Assembly (NCBI GenBank): GCA_013397455.1
Contig: VYZB01000374.1
Span: forward strand, 433,718 to 497,717
From: Crotophaga sulcirostris
Taxonomy: Eukaryota > Chordata > Aves > Cuculiformes > Crotophagidae
Direction: 5' to 3'
DNA length: 64,000 nucleotides
Numbering within the stretch: position 1 is the first letter of the stretch; each line of letters starts with the position of its first letter. Positions 58,580-64,000 of the stretch are shown here, one piece after another. The position numbers and the translations under genes were made by a program. The notes under the pieces are model-generated. The model was not told the origin of the DNA. It did no database searches and saw nothing but the letters and a program-made list of their open reading frames with translations.

Positions 58580-61500
58580 TAGTCCATTATGCCCTCCGGC
58601 CAGTTTGTTTTTTCTCCCTTTTTAAAAATTTATATATTTTGAAAACAATGCACAGTTTGACTGGATCATGTCTCAACACTGAAAATCGTAAGAGTTTCTT
58701 TTGTTTGTTTTGTTAGAAATGAGTAGAAATTCATTGGAGAAAATAATATGTCATGTTGTAGAACAGGTTTACAGATTAAATCCATTTGGGTCCTTACAGA
58801 CCTTCGAGTTATAGAATACACCGGATGAGCTGCAGCCTGCAATCTGAGGAGAGTTGCTTAACACTGGTAAAGTATTGGAGAAGTAAATCAACTGTGGACT
58901 GACTTATTTTCTTCTATTCTCATATAACTTTCATAACTATTAGGAAAGCATACAAACTGACCTTTAAGGCAATTCATTTTTCTCCAAAACTTCCAAAGTA
59001 ATTTTAACTTAAAAAAAACAGGAAAACAAAAGAAAAACAAGTTGAAAAATCCCAAAGGCTGTTGTGAAAAGGGACTGCTGTCCTCCAGCCAGCTCTATTA
59101 TGCACTAGACAAAAGAATACATCTTGCTCTGCCATGTTTATATTGATTTTGTGGCCAGAAAAATATAAAAACGTGCTTCAAGCAGATAAACTCTAGGCAG
59201 AAAAAACGGATTAAATAAAACCACATCATCTAGTATTCTGACTGTAGGTGTACTTTAAATTCAGTCATTGATAAGGATTAATAACTTAAAAAATGTTAAG
59301 GAATTAATTAAGACATTACCAACAGTGAAATTACTGCTGCACTGGATACTGAGGTACTGCTACAGAACACAAGACTTAGTGGTGGTGTTACCTGTCTAGT
59401 AATTAGTGCAGTATTTGATATACAGAACCCTAAAGTCCCATGTTCCCCTTCCCTTTCCTTATTTTTTTTACCTCCTTACTGCAAAGATATAATGCACAAA
59501 CAAGCGACCATCCAAATCACATTGGTTCTAAAATGGAAATATATATCATCATTAATTAGTTCTATAACTAAAAATGTAAGCTTGCATAGGTTCTGAGGCA
59601 TGATGATTGCCCTACAGTTACTCAGGAGAAAGAGATATTTGTGGTAGTTTTCACTGTTGGGGAATTCTCCAATTGGTTTATGTTTTCAAATATTGTGTAT
59701 AGTTCTGTACAGCTGGGGATTTGCTTCTGAAGAAACAGAATCATCTCACTGGGGAGGCAGAGGACTGGATCAAAAGTAGAGTAGGGATATCCAGCACTTC
59801 AAAGACCTGAGGAAACCAGCGTAAAAATGATCCAATCTGTCTTTTTTAAATGCTTTTTATTTTTCTTACAAATTGAGCATTCTGTAAAAAAAAAACAAAA
59901 TGAAAACTAAAAACCAAACTAAACTGCTGACCAGCCATGAATCCAGATGCTGATTAAGAAAGAAGTAGTTCCTACATTGGAGAGCCTTGCTCCTGCTGGG
60001 AGTCTCATGTAGCCCAAGGACAGGGCACGGGTACTCTCCAGAAGCACCAGCACATGCCCAGGGCAATGTAATTTTAAATCCAGTCCTTACAAAGGAATTG
60101 TAGAAGAATCTCTTCTATATACTAGAAACTTTATCAGCCAGATGCAGGAAGTGTCAAACAGGCAGTTTGTTCTTTCACTTTTTATGAAATGGTTACAAGA
60201 CCATGAAATATATCACAGATTACAAGCAATATATGCATTACCTTTTACAACAGATTTTAGGTAACTGTTATCGATGTTACTACTGTCTTATTTACCTAAT
60301 CTTCAGAAACCCCATCTCACATTTCAGAACATTTACTTTTAGACCAGCCCTCGCACTATTTCAACAAAACAAGCAGTGCTTGCTGTAGGTATCTTTCCTT
60401 TTTCCTTTTCAGATGCATCTCTGTGCTTGAGAATTAACTATTCCTAGACTATCAAGTCAAGACAATGCCTTTTTATACAAAATCTACACATACTCATATT
60501 ATCTTGAATATAAAGCTTGAAACAGTTGTATAGGCAAAATTGTATTTCAGATCCTATCACATGACATGTTTTTTGTAACAGGGAAATGACAATCTTGACA
60601 AGTACATGTTTCAGTTTTGTGGAGAAATGAGAAACAAGTTCTTAGGTAGGGTGCAGAAAAGACAGGACATATGGGGTAGTAAAGTATCCGGACACTTATC
60701 CTTGTCTTTCTCATATCAGGTGTCTGAAGTTGTGTTAGATGCTAAAGATGCTGGTGTTCTTGTATTTGGAAGAGGTCACATTAAAAATCAGTACCACTGC
60801 TAAATCTTTTTCCTCAGCTCCTTTCTCCCCCGATTCAGAGTCCATCTGCAATAATTATTCATTATTCCTACTTTGTCTTCTTCTTCATCACACTAAGAAA
60901 TATCATCTCATCACCAGAAAGCATAACTTTAGAAATATCTAAAGGAGCATTAAAATCACAGCTCTAAAATGTATACGATTCTGATTCATATCAAGAGGGC
61001 TTCTGGCATACTGAAGAGATACTTGTAGACTTTAGCCACTTCAAACCATAAATGAGCAGGAAAGTTACATAAATCCAGTTAATATTAGATTAAGCAGTGC
61101 CAAGACTGGGAAACTTTATCCGGAAAAGCTTTGAAACTCATTTTAATCAAAGTTATTTCTTATCACAAAGAAAAAGCAGATTTGGGAAATTATGGTTCTT
61201 GCCAAAAAAGGCATAAAGGAAGTATCAAGTGATCACCCAGTTCAAAATTAGTTGTTATGTACTTTCTGAATTTTTAAAAATGTAACATTTTCACGGAATG
61301 TTACATACCACATGTCTGTAGTTCCTGTAGCGTCTTTGCATTACACATACATTGTCGTATTTCTTATCTTGTCCAAAGAAATATAAAGAAACTAAAGTTT
61401 CCAAAAGTGACAAAAAAAATAAAACCTTTATTTAATTTATTGTGAAGAAGTGAGAAGGAGCAACAGAATTTAGGCTTCAAAAATTTTGAAAATCATTAGT

Positions 61501-64000
61501 GTGAAGAAAAAAGAAAGTTCAAAATCGTTAGCTTTTCCCTCTGAGAACTGCAAAGAGCCTCAAAGTTGATCAAAGATGGGATATTGAATTAGTATCTCAC
61601 ATGCAAAATAAGAACAGCAACTCCAGGTTAATTATGAGGTGTCCAGATTAATTAGTAAATGTTTGCACTCTGCATTGAAGATGTAAGACACTGTATAAGT
61701 GCTAAGTATTACTACAAAGAGGATCTTTCAAACCTTGGTAAGTTCAGTTTACACAGTTGAAATGACTTTAGATTTCTGCTATTTAATTCTCCAGTACCTT
61801 TACCAGTCTTTGCCACCATCTAACTGCAACAAATGAAGCCTTAGCTATCTCAAAGGCAAGAAGGCGAGGATATTTTGCAAACTAGTGATAATAGAGTGGT
61901 GCAAGGCAACATAATCAAAGAAAATATTAGTATTATTAATCAGGACGAAGGCTCCTAGTGTGTTGCATTATCTTAAACATAATTCATGTTTGTTTAAGAC
62001 ATTTTACCCATGAGAAAATGCAAAAAAAAAGAGGAGAAAGAATTAAAGTTTACATTCATAGCTATGTGTTCAAAATTAAACAAAGAAAGTACTGGAAAAT
62101 TCTAAGCCTGGCATGTCCAGCCCTAACCCTATTTAAGACAGTAATAAAACTCTAAAGCAGAGCAGAAGAATTTCACCCAGTGCATCAAATTCTCTTTTTA
62201 GCATAACTCTACTGAAGAAAACTGAATTATGGTAGGTAACTCATAGGTGATTTGGATAACAGCACGAACACTGATGCGACGAAGCAGATGATATTTTTTT
62301 TCTTAAGGTAGAAAAAAGAAAAACATCTTTGTAAAGGTGCAGAAAGGCCTCTGGCACTGACTGGCAAATGAAAGGGCTGGAGACATCAAATGTAGATAAA
62401 GGTAGAGAGTAGTATACATGAAGAAAAACAATTTGAACTCTAGATGCTCAAAAATGGGCTCAGATCTGCCAGTTAACTCCCTAGGAAAGTGATCTTGCCG
62501 TTAGGTAGCTCTAGGAAGTACTGCTTTGGGGGAAAAAGGTCATGGACTCTTACAACAGGAAAGAGAACCAGAGAACACTGCATGTTTTTATGTCAGTTAT
62601 AGCTCACGTGACTCGTTATTACTTTGCCACTGTTGCAGTTGAAATTATGAAATCTCTTTTAAAAATACAGCTTTAGTGTTTTTATGGTGAACATGCCAAT
62701 CACAGTACTTGCAAGAAAACCTTGCTTTAGGAATGAACAGAAGTCCATAAACATCCACATATGGTCCTGCTAGTTCACTTACTGCTTGCTTTTTACCTGG
62801 ACCAGCTATCTAAAAAAATTAATGAAAAATCGGTCTGAACATATGTTGCATTATTTTCAAACAGCTCTTTTGTTTGGTTTGTTTCTCCTGCTGACAGGAT
62901 GCTGCATTTTTAGGAAGACAGTATGTTTTTTGACTGCTGCCTTCCTTGGAGAAGATATGGCAAGGTGGCTGGGAGGTGATGTCCTTTTCTGTGTGCAGCT
63001 GTCTGTGGGAACCACCAGCGTGTGGTGAAGCACAAAACGGAGAGGGAGGATCGCAGGTGAATTTCTGGTTTGCTCCTGTCTTACTGTGGTTTAATGATTT
63101 GACTACTAGTTATCTTGCCCATCAAGTGCCCTCTACTGCAAAACAGGCCCTGTGAGTCAGGTGCATCATCTCAGCAGGACACGTTGTTTATGAAACTGAA
63201 ATACATAATTTAATGATGCTTCAGATCAGATGCTCAGCTCATGTAAACACAAGTAGTCTCACTGAAGTCAGTCAATCTACTCTGATTGGCTTTAGGTTAG
63301 GAGCTGTCTATTTGTTCACAAACATAGTAGAAAAAAGCCTTTATTTATGCACTATTGCAAGGGCAGGAAAATCCCACACTCCCACTGGGTTGTCTCGCTG
63401 CATGCCAGAGTTCCTCAGAGCTCTGAGCTAATTTGAGAAAACACGATTAGAGAGAGTGGCATAACTGCAAAAGGATCTGTAATTCATCACCTGCCAAACA
63501 AGGGTAGTCAACACTGAAAAATGCATGAGCTCCTCTGATTTTTTTGAGCCACTGGAGCAGTGGATCACAGCGGTGTGTATCCCAGACCTCCTCCCTCCCT
63601 TCCAGGGTAGTGGCAGGGGGCTGTAAGCAGAGCTCTTTCTCTGCAGAGTTTCTTCATCCTCTGCACAGCAGCATAGTTTTTCTAGGAGTATTAGAGCATT
63701 TTAATGCCAAAATCAGTCTCTTGGGAAGTGACACCTGTGCATGTCTAAAAACCCTTGTGTAGGGAACATATTGGACCCAGATCTCCACATTCCTGATTTG
63801 GCACTCTCTAGCTCCATTTTCACTTCAGAAGCCTTTGAGGGCTACCAATGAAGCCAACCCAGCAGGGGCACTTGGGCCCTACCTACTGGAACGAGCTCTG
63901 CAGGGACAAAAGCAACTTGTTCACACACACACGCAGTGCTAGGAGTCAGTCTGGTCAAGAATACTGGGACAATATCAATAAGCAAATCCAGGTGTCTGAA
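58580..64000. other. Non-coding stretch to the end of the window
   Basis: No gene or known repeat was found in this AT-rich sequence. A plus-strand segment after a good acceptor (CTTTCTCATATCAG, ending 60719) stays open for 27 codons but lacks other support. A short (CA)n occurs at 63922-63933. ORFs of up to 80 codons near 62786-63155 are unrecognised. Confidence 0.5.

Noticed and set aside
60720..60803. Possible last exon after a good acceptor (VSEVVLDAKDAG...)
   Set aside because: Only 27 codons before the stop, no nearby AATAAA, and no upstream exon partner. Such segments are expected by chance.
1..64000. Assignment to woodpeckers or other CR1-rich birds
   Set aside because: The tail variant is unusual, but young CR1 makes up only a few percent of the window. 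The order cannot be decided from this sequence alone.
1..64000. tRNA, rRNA, snRNA, CRISPR array, endogenous retrovirus
   Set aside because: No cloverleaf, conserved RNA core, regular spacer array, or gag/pol/env-like reading was seen on either strand by eye.

Overview
This is a stretch of vertebrate nuclear DNA, most likely from a bird. The evidence is its dispersed CR1 LINE 3' ends with an octameric tail, typical of bird and reptile genomes. The background is AT-rich and non-coding, with open reading frames no longer than chance predicts, a few microsatellites and a 5-base assembly gap. Nothing bacterial, organellar or viral was seen. I cannot name the species. Young CR1 copies cover only a few percent of the window, so I do not assign it to a CR1-expanded order such as woodpeckers.

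No gene can be named with confidence. The window reads as a gene desert or the inside of very long introns. Its firm content is repeats: ten copies of a young CR1 lineage with an (ATACTGTG)n tail, at about 0.45, 5.1, 17.0, 27.1, 29.0, 35.5, 44.1, 54.1, 55.1 and 58.5 kb; older CR1 pieces at 16.8, 26.0, 33.6 and 40.4 kb, and a doubtful one at 10.4 kb; and a 243-bp mariner-type MITE at 8.3 kb with TA target duplications and Hsmar1/MADE1-like ends.

Layout: 0-8 kb is AT-rich filler with two CR1 pieces. The mariner MITE is at 8.3-8.5 kb. From 8.5 to 16.8 kb there is filler and the gap. At 16.8-17.1 kb a young CR1 abuts an older one in opposite orientation. From 17 to 26 kb there is a cluster of splice-like signals (20.3-20.65 kb) and a homeodomain-site-rich stretch. 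From 26 to 30 kb there are three CR1 pieces, a hairpin and a promoter-like octamer/TATA block. At 33.6 kb lies a CR1 fold-back. From 35 to 44 kb there are a 20-bp minisatellite, a plausible 80-nt coding exon on the minus strand (38.0 kb), a reverse transcriptase scrap and a GC-rich possible terminal exon with a 55-bp duplication. From 44 to 54 kb there is filler, and at 53.0-53.2 kb a 71-codon minus-strand ORF followed by a polyadenylation signal. From 54 to 64 kb there are three short CR1 tails and filler.

I found no operon-like or novel multi-gene system. The leads most worth testing are the octamer/TATA/donor block at 29.86-30.03 kb, the minus-strand exon candidates at 38.0 and 53.0 kb, and the two CR1 subfamilies with shared truncation points.
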